Of a stretch of DNA of 13,751 bases, positions 1 through 8,168 are shown one piece after another; the stretch's first letter is position 1; every line of letters begins with the position of its first letter. Both the position numbers and the translations under genes were made by a program. Below the pieces are notes generated by a model that did not search any database, was not told where the DNA came from, and saw only the letters and a program-made list of their open reading frames with translations. Source of the stretch: Rhizomucor pusillus (Eukaryota; Mucoromycota; Mucoromycetes; Mucorales; Lichtheimiaceae); contig FWWN02000172.1 of assembly GCA_900175165.2 (NCBI GenBank), positions 1 through 13,751 of the forward strand, in the 5' to 3' direction.

Positions 1-493
1 GAGACTTTGAGCCCCTTAAACCTCTGAAGCAGTCGCTCCATCAACTGCTCCAAGACAACCGAAAGGTTCTCATCGATGTACTCTAGAATGACCTTCTTAT
101 GCTCTTCACCAAGGATACGCGGACGACCATTCTTCTTACGCTTCGCAAATATGCTATCCGGATTCACCTCATACTGTTTGGCCCATCTTTGAGCTGTACG
201 GACATGGGTACCTAACTGTATCTGACTTTGTCCTGATCCGTGTAGAGCGTGTACACTCGCTTGATCGACGCTTCTCTCATGCGAACGTCCACATCCTTTT
301 TTACGTCATCAGTCTCCATGGCGTCTGATCGGCCATCGCTCTCGCGAGTTCGATTATGTAAATACTGCGTGTATGAACTTAGCGTTTCCAGAGCATACTG
401 CTCTTCGTCGACGACGTAGTCCATGGGCTCAGGTCTGCCGTAGTCGTCGACAGCATTGCCTTCCCCATCTTCATAAAAAAACTGGATGCTCAT
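1..493 (-). pseudogene. Tc1/mariner-like transposase, N-terminal part, frameshifted and cut by the window edge
   Basis: The reading starts at the ATG at 493 with an acidic N-terminal region (MSIQFFYEDGEGN...) and runs to a stop at 212-214. From about position 222 down to 1 a different minus frame carries the expected continuation: a helix-turn-helix (LGTHVRTAQRWAKQY), a basic GRPRILGEEHKK linker and a second helical domain (ENLSVVLEQLMERLLQRF). This HTH arrangement is typical of Tc1/mariner and IS630-type transposases; the catalytic DDE domain would lie beyond the left edge. The frame switch falls where, from memory of Mucorales relatives, roughly 15 residues of the first HTH helix should be, so a small deletion plus frameshift is likely. 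No splice sites explain the switch. Without the catalytic half the family call rests on the DNA-binding region alone. No right-hand terminal inverted repeat could be identified just outside 493. Confidence 0.62.
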
Positions 494-1004
494 CTTGTAT
501 CTGAAATTTCAGCCGTACAATGTGGCAGGAAGGAGGAAAGCTGGGCTAAAATGTTTACATGCTTTATATACTCCTGGAAGATGCGACATCCACACTTGGG
601 AGAATGCGAAATAGGTTTTCATTGGATGACGAATTTAATTTATGGAGTACATGGAAGCTACACGATAGCAATGTGAATATATGGCGCGTTTGCAAAAGAA
701 CGTGTTCATGCTGGGGAGCGCCCATCTCGAGATCTTGATAGAGAATCTCGAGTACGGTAGGTAGGAATCCAGCCTGCGACTCTATCTACCAAACCGCGAT
801 CTTCATTACCGTGGACCGCCGAGGAAACAAGGACACGTTTGAACTCACACTGCGAATGTTTATCTCGGCCTGTTTGTGTATTCCCGGCTCTGGGTAGTAG
901 ATGGCTACGAATAGCTGATATACAGTGCCTTTGTCCATATTCCTGCGCTCCAAACGCGTCGTCGTCGATTCCTCAAGCAGCAACCGCGATCAGGCACACT
1001 CAAT
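494..1004. other. Unassigned stretch between two relic genes
   Basis: No supportable gene was seen here. The element to which the transposase relic belongs should have its terminal repeat somewhere in this stretch, but I could not recognise one. Two copies of ATCTCGAG lie 21 bp apart (724-731 and 745-752), each containing the CTCGAG palindrome. Minus open frame 786-983 is short, overlaps the next relic and resembles nothing I know. Confidence 0.4.
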
Positions 1005-1905
1005 AATGCCGCCCTCCCTCCAGACAACTCCGATCAGCGATTTACTCTCCCACCTGCTTCTCCAAAAGCCAACGGCTGATAACAGCATTCAATCGCAAGC
1101 GCATTCTGAAGCCGAGACTGCGCAAGAACAGCAGATTCTTCCTCAAGTTGCTTCACAGTCGGCGGTAATCGCTCAATGTACGCAAAGTACCTCAGCTACT
1201 GCCTCCACGAGTCAAACTGGTCCAGTACCCAGAAAGCGCAAGCGGCAAGATCGACTGTCTCCAGGAGACACCCGAACAGGGACTCGATCGCGTAACGTAA
1301 CTGGTTGCCGCACCACCAGTAGAAGAGGAATGCTCAAATCTCAGTGCTGAACGCGTCAAACGTCGTCGAAAATATATAGACAAACAACTAGCAGAAGAAG
1401 AAGTCGTGATCCCCAATGATCCAGCAGACGACGAAGATTGCGAGGAATGCAGACAGGAATACAGACGAGAGTACTCTGATGATACTTCAAAATAGGATGA
1501 GAGAATGGCAAATTACAAGGAGCGAAAAGAAGAACACAGACCGTCCGACAATGAAGAATATTATGAGAACAGTGAAGTAATACAAGAAGGCGATGCTTTT
1601 AACAATATCGGTGAGGCTATCATTTATAATTTACAATTGCAGCTGGCTATCATGGATAAGCTCGCTTTGATAAACAACAAATAGAAAACAACGAGCGAGC
1701 AATGGTAAGTTTTGATATAGATATGAAAGATTATCAAGGTTAGAAATGGCTAAATCTGTCATTATCACTGTAGGAACAATTTCAGGCAGTTGCGATGGAG
1801 GAGGAAGGAGCAGAGAAGCAGCGTGCGAGAGAATTAAACCTTACCCAGTCAAGTTTGAACCATTTGTGGATGAGAATCAACGCAATGGGAGGATACCATC
1901 AGTGA
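1005..1905 (+). pseudogene. Decayed gene for a Ser/Gln-rich, C-terminally coiled-coil protein; unidentified
   Basis: A coherent protein can be followed only by switching frame. From the ATG at 1005 a Ser/Thr/Gln-rich region leads to a basic patch (PRKRKRQDRLSP, possible nuclear signal). The frame then shifts near 1260-1265, meets an in-frame TAA and continues as an Arg/Glu-rich segment (NLSAERVKRRRKYIDK). An in-frame TAG follows near 1493-1495, then an acidic region and a helical stretch (NIGEAIIYNLQLQLAIMDKLA). A second shift near 1660 restores RFDKQQIENNERAM. A standard 69-nt intron (1705-1773, GTAAGT...CTGTAG, with a GGCTAAATC branch-like site) then joins in phase to a 43-codon last exon ending at TGA 1903-1905 (ends MRINAMGGYHQ). 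The C-terminal part has heptad-like hydrophobic spacing. At least two frameshifts and two nonsense codons argue for a pseudogene; unrecognised short introns are the alternative. I do not recognise the family. Its position next to a transposase relic suggests mobile-element cargo, but that is inference. Confidence 0.5.
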
Positions 1906-2544
1906 TAAATATGAGGGCAGATGCATGGCTGTATGTTTTGTATAATGACTGTGAAAAAGTACACGTAGACATTGATCCTTTTGTTAATAGGGAAAAAAGA
2001 GGAAAGGGGAAGATCTGGTGGATGACATTCGCAAGAAGCACTGCGCACAATAGTCGGCGATCTTGCTAATATACAAATCAAATAGTAGGAAATCAGAAGA
2101 AGAAAAAAGAAAAGAAAAAATCGACTGGGTTTACATTATGGGAAGAAAATGGCTTGTTTTCTCGAAAAAATCGTAGACCGAACTTCTGGTCTGAAAGCAC
2201 TATTTCAGCTGCGTTAAATACGCCGAATCAGAATGCAGGCGGGAGTTGATTATGAATGATGAATGCATTATAGCCTAACTGATCATCCTTTGATGACACT
2301 ATATGCTGCCTTCCTACTGACATAATCAACGAGAAAATGCGCTATTTTTACAGATAGTAAATGGGCTGTACCAAATTTGGTATCGACCATATATATCTCG
2401 AATATCGTATGTCAGCTGCGCGCGTTCCGCACGTTGCGCGTAGCTACGTGGGATCTGTAAGAGTCTGCAGCAGTTGCATATGACACAAGCTACTCCTGGT
2501 AGTATGTGCCACATGTGATGCACTGCAGCGTCTGCAAAGCGCTG

Positions 2545-2787
2545 CTACCTGCACGCTACCTCCACCCGCAAGCTCTGAATTGTAGGATCCATCAGCGAAG
2601 ACGATGGTAGATCGTTATTGAAAATAGCGGCGGGCGGTTTAACGTGTTCCCCTTTGATCTGTCCTAGCGTGTTCACAAACTGCACACCGCTGACAGCATT
2701 GCATACCAAAATTCCCATTGTCGACATATCTCGTCCAAAGCTGAAATGCTTCTGAAGCTGGATTGCCAGGGTGTATCGAAAGTACAT
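2545..2787 (-). CDS. Possible unidentified coding segment, divergent from IVD
   Basis: An 80-codon open frame starts at ATG 2787 and ends at TAG 2545-2547. Its composition is protein-like (for example HFSFGRDMSTMGIL and GEHVKPPAAIFNNDLPSSSL). The same frame stays open for another 65 codons beyond the stop (2523 down to 2326), which could mean an in-frame nonsense mutation or an intron whose GT donor lies just before the stop. Upstream of 2787 a different minus frame is open up to 2942. I do not recognise a family and no neighbouring gene explains it. It could be the start of a divergent gene sharing the promoter with IVD, a relic, or chance. Confidence 0.2.
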   Translation of the reverse strand: MYFRYTLAIQLQKHFSFGRDMSTMGILVCNAVSGVQFVNTLGQIKGEHVKPPAAIFNNDLPSSSLMDPTIQSLRVEVACR

Positions 2788-2899
2788 CTTGAGCGAAGCG
2801 TGGGCGTAACCATTCCAAAAATTAGGACAAACATATGGAGTTTCAAAGGCGTGGGAAAACTTGGCTGTTTCCTGAACTCAGGAAGTATATCCTGTCTGG

Positions 2900-2940
2900 T
2901 TTTTCTTTTCTTTTTTCTTTTTGCACTTTTTCTTTTCTCC
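2900..2940 (+). promoter_or_regulatory. Pyrimidine-rich tract directly upstream of IVD start
   Basis: An almost pure T/C run of about 40 bases ends seven bases before the IVD start codon. CT-rich blocks just upstream of fungal start codons commonly mark the core promoter or transcription start region. No TATA box was clear nearby. Confidence 0.4.
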
Positions 2941-2947
2941 AAACAAG

Positions 2948-4631
2948 ATGTTCTCTGCTATTTCGCGACGAGCCTTGTACAATGTAAGCTTAACGAATTC
3001 AAGTAATCGCGTGCTGCTCTGACGAACACAATATGTAGGTCGGCACCCGCACCGCCTTTTCAAACTCCAGACGGCTAGTATCTTCAATCACTTACAACGC
3101 CGACGTTGCCAACTTGTCACCCGAGCAGGAGGAGGTAAAAAATTAATCCTGACAAAAAGTATAGCATCACTCTTATGTGTTCCCGTGATAGCTTCGAGAG
3201 GCTGTGCACAACTATGTTCAAGCAGAACTTGCGCCACGCGCTGCAGAAATCGACAAGTCGAACGATTTCCCTATGGACATGTGGCAAAAGTTCGGTACTA
3301 TGGGCTTGCTCGGTATCACTGCTCCTCCAGAGTACGGCGGTCTTGGCCTTGGCTACCTCGAGCACACGTTTGTCATGGAGGAGATCTCACGCGCCAGTGG
3401 ATCTGTTGCGCTGAGTTACGGCGCGCACTCCAACTTGTGTGTCAACCAGATCGTGAGAAACGGCAACGAGGCACAAAAGAAAAAGTATCTGCCAAAGGTA
3501 AAAAAGATATTTTTTACGAGTATTAGAATTGGGGATGATGGCTAACGGCAAGCTGTCTCTCTCTTTGCAGCTTATTTCCGGCGAACACGTTGGCGCTCTT
3601 GCCATGTCCGAGCCAGGTTCTGGATCCGATGTCGTTAGCATGAAGCTCAGAGCAGAAAAGAAGGGAGATCGCTACATACTGAATGGAAACAAGATGTGGA
3701 TTACAAATGGACCCGACGCGGATGTACTCGTTGTGTACGCAAAAACCGATCCTGAAGCAGGTCCCCGAGGCATCACTGCATTTTTGATTGAAAAGGTAAA
3801 GTCACCACGTACTTTTATTGAAAGTACGAAACTCATATTTGTTATTGCAGAACTTTAAAGGATTCTCTACAGCTCAAAAGCTCGATAAGCTCGGTATGCG
3901 CGGTTCAAACACCTGCGAACTCATCTTTGAAAACTGTGAAGTGCCCGGTAAGATAGTCTCAATAAATTAGCTTGATGAGGATCGTTGCACTGAATTTTTT
4001 TATTGTAGCTGAAAACGTGCTCGGTGCTGAGGGCAAGGGTGTTTACGTGCTGATGAGCGGTTTGGACCTGGAGCGGCTCGTGCTTTCTGGTGGTCCTTTA
4101 GGGTGAGAGCCGGAAGAAAAATTAAGGGGAAAGAGAGACAAAGATGTCTTATTAGGATTTATTACATCTAGCTTGATGCAAGCTGCATTGGATGTTGCTG
4201 TTCCCTATGTCCATGAACGACACCAGTTCGGTGTACCTATTGGAGAATTCCAGGTACGAGATTGTGTGTATATCATTTCCATATTTGTCCTGACGGTTGC
4301 TGTTGGCACATGATGACAGTTGATCCAAGGCAAGCTCGCTGACATGTACACCAAGCTGAATGCATCCCGTGCATATGTATACTCTGTTGCACGCGCTTGT
4401 GATAAGGGCAAGATCAGTAACAAGGACTGCGCTGGCGCCATCCTTTACTCTGCAGAGCGCGCAACAGAAGTTGCTCTCGATGCCATCCAGTGTCTTGGTG
4501 GCAACGGATATACCAACGAGTACCCGACCGGCCGTATCCTGCGAGACGCCAAGCTCTATGAAATTGGTGCGGGAACCAGCGAAATTCGACGAATGCTGAT
4601 AGGTCGCGAATTCAACAAGCTGTTCAAATAG
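2948..4631 (+). CDS. IVD: Isovaleryl-CoA dehydrogenase, mitochondrial
   Basis: The gene has eight exons: 2948-2983, 3039-3134, 3192-3497, 3571-3795, 3851-3947, 4009-4102, 4172-4253 and 4320-4631. All introns are GT-AG (55-73 nt), and the model gives 415 aa, close to the roughly 425 aa of animal IVD. It oxidises isovaleryl-CoA to 3-methylcrotonyl-CoA in leucine catabolism, using FAD and passing electrons to ETF in the mitochondrial matrix. The N-terminus (residues 1-25, [12 protein letters not shown]..., five Arg, no acidic residue) looks like a matrix-targeting peptide. Visible landmarks are [12 protein letters not shown], the acyl-CoA dehydrogenase signature [13 protein letters not shown] (154-166), [33 protein letters not shown], and [16 protein letters not shown] (from 369). 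Glu275 in GLDLERLV is at the position characteristic of IVD, where the catalytic base sits in helix G rather than in the usual C-terminal site of other acyl-CoA dehydrogenases. No broken motif was seen. The carboxylase genes of the leucine pathway are not nearby. Confidence 0.95.
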
Positions 4632-5006
4632 TTTACATATCAAATAAATATGCCTTTTGAATAGACATGAAAAACCATCAATTCCTTTCTTCACTGCTGA
4701 GAGATTGCATCGTGCAATAATCTTTTATCTCGGACAGATGAGGTTTTGCGCGATCGTATGATTACTTTATGTAGACAATGGTCAATAGCACTGTAAAAGC
4801 TCAAGAAAGGTACAAATATGTCCGCTGGGTATGCCATGGTTTCCAGGCACTCTGCTGGAGGAGACTTTACGTCAAAAGTGAGGCTCAACTACCACATCAT
4901 GCAGCCTTTTGTGTGACAAGCATGGTTCTTCGGAAAATGAAAAGGCGACTCCGTGCCTCCAACCCCTTCATCCCTTTTTTTCCCTTGTTCCTCTTTCAAG
5001 GTCATA
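4632..5006. other. IVD 3' region and bZIP promoter region
   Basis: This 375-bp tandem intergenic stretch holds an AATAAA candidate polyadenylation signal at 4643-4648, twelve bases after the IVD stop. Just upstream of the bZIP start there is a T/C-rich block (about 4965-5000) ending in TTTCAAG. No gene was seen. Confidence 0.5.
4643..4648 (+). terminator. Candidate polyadenylation signal of IVD
   Basis: Perfect AATAAA 12 nt downstream of the IVD stop codon, in AT-rich sequence. The location is plausible, but the cleavage site is not visible. Confidence 0.45.
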
Positions 5007-6066
5007 ATGAATTTCGAAGATCTTGTCGATATGGACTGGCTGTCCACCCACGAAGAAGAGCCAGTGCCTGAAGGCACAACGGCAAGTGAGATCTCTCTCG
5101 CTTCCCTGTCAAAGCTGTCTTTGGAACCACCTCCGACTGCTTGTCTGGAACCCACCGAGCCGCCTCCGCCAGACTTTGCAATGCCCACCACTGAACAGAT
5201 TCGCCAGCTGATTGAGATCGCGAAAAAGCATCTAGCGCAGAGGGACCAGGAACTGCAAGACGAGGTGCTTCAGAAGCTATCACAGCCAGAGACTGTGGCG
5301 CCGGACGAACTGGTGATAAAGAAATCGGCGGCTGAGCGCCGCCCTTCATGCACAGAGGAGTCGCTGGAAGCCATGGCTGAAGCAGAGGGCCTCGACCTCA
5401 AGAAACTGACACCGCGCGAACGAAGGCAGCTCAGAAACAAGATTTCTGCAAGGAATTTTCGAGTGAGGAGAAAAGGTAAAGAAAAAATTTATCTTCCTTT
5501 ATTTACATCGACGGGAAATATCTCACGCTGCTGCTGCTATATCCTTTGTAGAATATATTACTGCTCTTGAGCAGGAAGTTGAAGAACATAAACGGCACGT
5601 GGCCGAACTTATGGAAAAGCTGACAAGATCAGAAGTTGAGAACAAGGAATTGAGGGATCAAGTTGAACGTCTTACTCTTCAAAATCAAGCGCTTGAACAA
5701 CAGCAACAACAGCAGCAGCAGCAACAGCAATCACAATCACAGCAACCGCAACCACACCGAGCTCCTTCCTCACCTCTTTCGAAACCCAATCTGAACAAGG
5801 ATATTGGTCTACTTGGAGCCAAGGCAACAGATACATACCGACAAGATACGCGCATCCTCGTTTCCAGCGCAGTTATGCCCGACTGGGATTGGAAACAGAT
5901 CTTGGAAAATGACAGCTGGAATTGTCCCTTGAAACCAGAAGAACGAGATTTTGCGGACAAGCAAAGTCAAGACAGTACATACTTGGAATATCTGTACGAT
6001 ACTCTCATCATGGGTACATTAATATCCAACGGCGACAAGGCAAAGAACTTTTGGTGGTGGTCGTAA
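5007..6066 (+). CDS. bZIP transcription factor with polyglutamine tract
   Basis: Two exons (5007-5475 and 5552-6066, GT-AG intron of 76 nt) encode 327 aa. The N-terminus is acidic (MNFEDLVDMDWLSTHEEE), followed by a Pro-rich stretch (PTEPPPPDF), which together could serve for activation. The basic region is at 137-156 and contains the diagnostic N-x7-R motif NKISARNFR (Asn144 to Arg152). The intron falls exactly after RRK, at the junction of basic region and hinge. The zipper follows with a-positions I159, V166, V173, L180, N187, V194 and d-positions L162, H169, L176, S183, L190, L197; the buried Asn187 is typical, while His169 and Ser183 weaken the leucine repeat. After an 11-Gln run (206-216) the tail is Trp-rich (MPDWDWKQIL, SWNCPL, ending FWWWS). 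It should act as a nuclear dimer. The SARNFRVRRKEYI hinge loosely recalls fungal MeaB-like bZIPs, but I cannot assign an ortholog or target genes. Start choice: this ATG opens the acidic region and follows a CT-rich promoter block; an in-frame ATG at 4953 lies within that block. Confidence 0.88.
5698..5730 (+). repeat. CAA/CAG microsatellite encoding 11 Gln
   Basis: Mixed CAA and CAG codons give an uninterrupted 11-glutamine run directly after the bZIP zipper, followed by S/Q/P-rich sequence. The mixed codons make it less slippage-prone than a pure CAG array. Length is likely to vary between strains. Confidence 0.85.
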
Positions 6067-6394
6067 ACTCCTTCCTTCACTTGTAAATACACTATGTTCT
6101 TCTTTTAGCGTGATGAATTGATCCTCTCTGTGTTTTTCTTATTTAAATGGAATCTGAAACTTTTCAAGCCTGCTTTCAACTGACTTGAACTTTACCGACA
6201 AATGTCATTTGATTGTGTGTTCCTGAAATGTCAAGTGTGGCAATTTTCGCCACCGCGGCTATCACAGGTCAATTTGCTAGGTGAACAGAAAATCGGCCCC
6301 CCTCCTCTCTTCGATGGCGGAGTTCTTGGAGAAATGAATGACCGAAGACACGCGCCCGCCGCTTTGATCGCTGAATCTGCTTTTCGAGAAGAAA
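6067..6394. other. bZIP 3' region and promoter of the Dpy-30-like gene
   Basis: This 328-bp intergenic stretch has no clear gene and no canonical AATAAA close to the bZIP stop. A plus open frame from 6202 runs across the Dpy-30-like start and its first intron, and I treat it as non-coding. Confidence 0.4.
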
Positions 6395-7325
6395 ATGTCA
6401 GATCCAAGGTATGCACTACGACAAGGAGTTGCAGCAAGCTCGATCAATAGACTGATCGTATACTTGTAGCTTTACAGGACAGCTGCCACCACCAAATTCA
6501 TCAGGGTCAAGTAATCCTGTCCTGCCACCCATGAATCTCCAGCCTCCACCCGGAACTATGCTTGCCCAACACGCACCCAGCACAGCTTCAGAGATACCGC
6601 ACTTACCACCAGCACCGGCACTCACGACCTCGCCTCCAGCTCCTTACTATACACCTCCATATCCTTACCCGCAACCGCCTTCTTCTCAACCTTGGCTTCC
6701 ACACCGACCTCCACCACCAGCAGCAGAGTACTTTCAACAACAGCAACATCCTCCTCCTCCACCACCGCCGGCTGGCCCGCCGTTACAGCCATGGTCACAA
6801 CCATATCAACCACCGCAACAGCAACAGCAGCAGCAATTACAACAGCAGCCAGTCTCGGCGCAGATGGAACCTTTTCCTGAACCGAAGATTAAGCAGGAGG
6901 TGCATTAACCAATGCTGTCTGTTTCCTCTGACTCCCATATCTGATTTTGGCACCTTTGTAGGAACAAACGGCTTCAAGTAGTAGTACTAGTAAACCATCA
7001 CCGTCAGCTGCACCGATAAGTTCAGTTATATCCATGACCGATTCATTTTCTGCACCGCAGCAGCATCATAAGCAACAGCAACAAAAGCAAGAAGAAGAAT
7101 CACGACGGTTAGAAGAGCTCGCGCCACGATCCTATCTCGATTCCACCGTCGTACCCACATTGTTAGAAGGATTGAAGGCTGTAGTACTAGAACGGTAAAT
7201 TGGTTTACGCCATACTGCCCAATTTCGTTGCTCAACTCGCTGTTTCTAGTCCTACGGATCCCCTCGCATTTCTTGGACAGTATTTGCTTGACAGATCCAA
7301 AAGGAAAAACGGGTCACACTCATGA
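6395..7325 (+). CDS. SDC1: Dpy-30/Sdc1-like COMPASS subunit with long Pro/Gln-rich N-terminus
   Basis: Four exons (6395-6408, 6470-6899, 6962-7194, 7250-7325) give 250 aa. The C-terminus (204-243) is a clear Dpy-30 motif: RSYLDSTVVPTLLEGLKAV followed by ERPTDPLAFLGQYLLDRSK. In yeast Sdc1 and animal DPY30 this X-type dimerisation helix pair binds the Ash2/Bre2 subunit of the COMPASS histone H3K4 methyltransferase, so a nuclear chromatin role is expected. Usual family proteins are about 100-175 aa. Here about 200 residues of Pro-, Gln- and Ser-rich low-complexity sequence precede it, with proline runs, two Gln blocks and a Pro/Tyr-rich stretch (YYTPPYPYPQPP). Weak points are the 14-nt first exon and the second donor GTGCAT. 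If intron 6900-6961 is not used, the upstream part would end at TAA 6906-6908 and a separate, normal-length Sdc1 could start at ATG 7034 (MTDSFSAPQQ). The Dpy-30 assignment is firm; the fusion with the low-complexity region is moderately supported. Confidence 0.8.
6812..6849 (+). repeat. Gln-coding CAA/CAG-rich block in the Dpy-30-like gene
   Basis: An ACAGCAACAGCAGCAGCAAT-type block encodes a Gln run broken by one Leu. A second CAA/CAG block lies around 7049-7093. The repeat type resembles that in the preceding bZIP gene. Confidence 0.6.
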
Positions 7326-7392
7326 TAACGAGAATTGAGTAATTTTGGAAGGAGGAGTGGAGGGGTAGGGAGTCTAATACTTGTATTATATT

Positions 7393-8168
7393 CTATTCCT
7401 CATTTTGCTGCTGCTGCTCTGGGAATAATGTGCGCAGCTCGTCGGCTTCTTGTTTCATCTCTTCAGCGGAACGCGGCTTGCGCTCCTCATTATCTACACC
7501 TCTACTCTTCTTTTTTCCGGCAAGCTCGTCGTAGATATCGTCGTTGTTTGCCCAATCGCCCACTTTCCGTGGAATAACATGCATATGTACATGAGGAACC
7601 TGCAATAAAAAAAGAAGAAATTAACAACGACGATGAATCCAATCTGCACAAAGGAATTTGTCTTGTTCGTTCATACCGTTTGGCCTGCCTGTGGACCATC
7701 CTGAATAACCATTGTCAGGGATGTGCCATCATAGTGCTTTTCTAGAACCGGTCCAATTCTATGCGCGCATGTCATCATATCGGTGGCCTGGGTGGCAATA
7801 ACAGTTAAAAGTCATAGCAGCAAATTCGTTGCTGTACCACTATACCTCGTCTGGAGTAAGGTCCGCGAATCTTGGTGCTAATCGTTTGGATATTACAAGG
7901 ACATCTAAACATCATAGTAGAATATTAAAAATAAATAGTTATGACCCCTTGGTAACCATCATATATGCCTGTCGATACATACGTCCACTGTGAAACCGTG
8001 GGTAGGGGTGGTAGTTAGCGCCAAGTTCAGAAAGAGCGGTGGGTATGGCAAACCTTACGCTGTGATTGGCTTCAAATTGACCACGCCGAGGCAGAATTTG
8101 GATTTGTAAAAGACTTGGGATTCTGGAATGCTGTGTGGGCCGAATTGGTACACTTTGGGCAATCGCAT
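7393..8168 (-). CDS. FHIT: FHIT-type histidine-triad hydrolase (diadenosine polyphosphate hydrolase)
   Basis: Five exons read on the minus strand: 8168-8059, 7987-7983, 7904-7846, 7787-7677 and 7599-7393. They encode 163 aa, compared with 147 in human FHIT and slightly more in S. pombe Aph1. The family cleaves Ap3A and similar dinucleoside polyphosphates to AMP plus a nucleotide. The N-terminal domain reads ESQVFYKSKFCLGVVNLKPI-TAGHVLVISKR, followed by DGTSLTMVIQDGPQAGQT and the histidine triad HVHMHVIPRK (His98, His100, His102). The C-terminus is charged and Gln-rich. The GHV junction requires a 5-nt microexon (7983-7987); without it the two flanking exons do not join in frame. The ATG at 8168 places the N-terminus level with that of S. 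pombe Aph1. A good 3' splice-like signal ends at 8184, 15 nt upstream of the ATG, so a 5' UTR intron is possible. The gene is convergent with the Dpy-30-like gene, with 67 bp between stops, and divergent from HIS6. Confidence 0.93.
7983..7987 (-). other. Five-nucleotide microexon of the FHIT gene
   Basis: On the minus strand the five bases TGGAC are preceded by GGTTTCACAG and followed by the strong donor GTATGT. The upstream intron (8058-7988, 71 nt) has a textbook GCTAACTAC branch site; the downstream one (7982-7905, 78 nt) ends GTTTAG. Splicing gives GC+T, GGA, C+AT, which is Ala-Gly-His. This restores the conserved (P/A)GHVLV motif and the reading frame. Confidence 0.85.

Larger units (their letters stand above)
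1906..2947. other. Intergenic region upstream of the IVD gene, with one unexplained minus open frame
   Basis: No gene could be secured. There is a purine-rich run at about 2095-2130, and an imperfect GC-rich inverted repeat around 2415-2445 (GCTGCGCGC paired with GCGCGTAGC). The minus open frame at 2545-2787 is listed separately. The right end holds the IVD promoter region. Confidence 0.4.

Noticed and set aside
724..752. ATCTCGAG pair as a transposon terminal repeat
   Set aside because: The copies are directly repeated, only 8 bp long, and not matched to any end of the transposase relic.
786..983. Minus open frame of 65 codons near the start of the decayed coiled-coil gene
   Set aside because: Short, overlaps other features and resembles no family; no splice or promoter support.
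3117..3365. Minus and alternate plus frames over IVD exon 3
   Set aside because: Shadows of the strongly conserved IVD exon.
5002..5349. Minus open frame opposite bZIP exon 1
   Set aside because: Shadow of a real coding exon with biased codon composition.
6562..6981. Alternative plus frames rich in His/Asn/Arg or Thr/Ser over the Pro/Gln region
   Set aside because: Off-frame readings of CCA/CAA/CAG-rich repeats; only the Pro/Gln frame links to the Dpy-30 motif.
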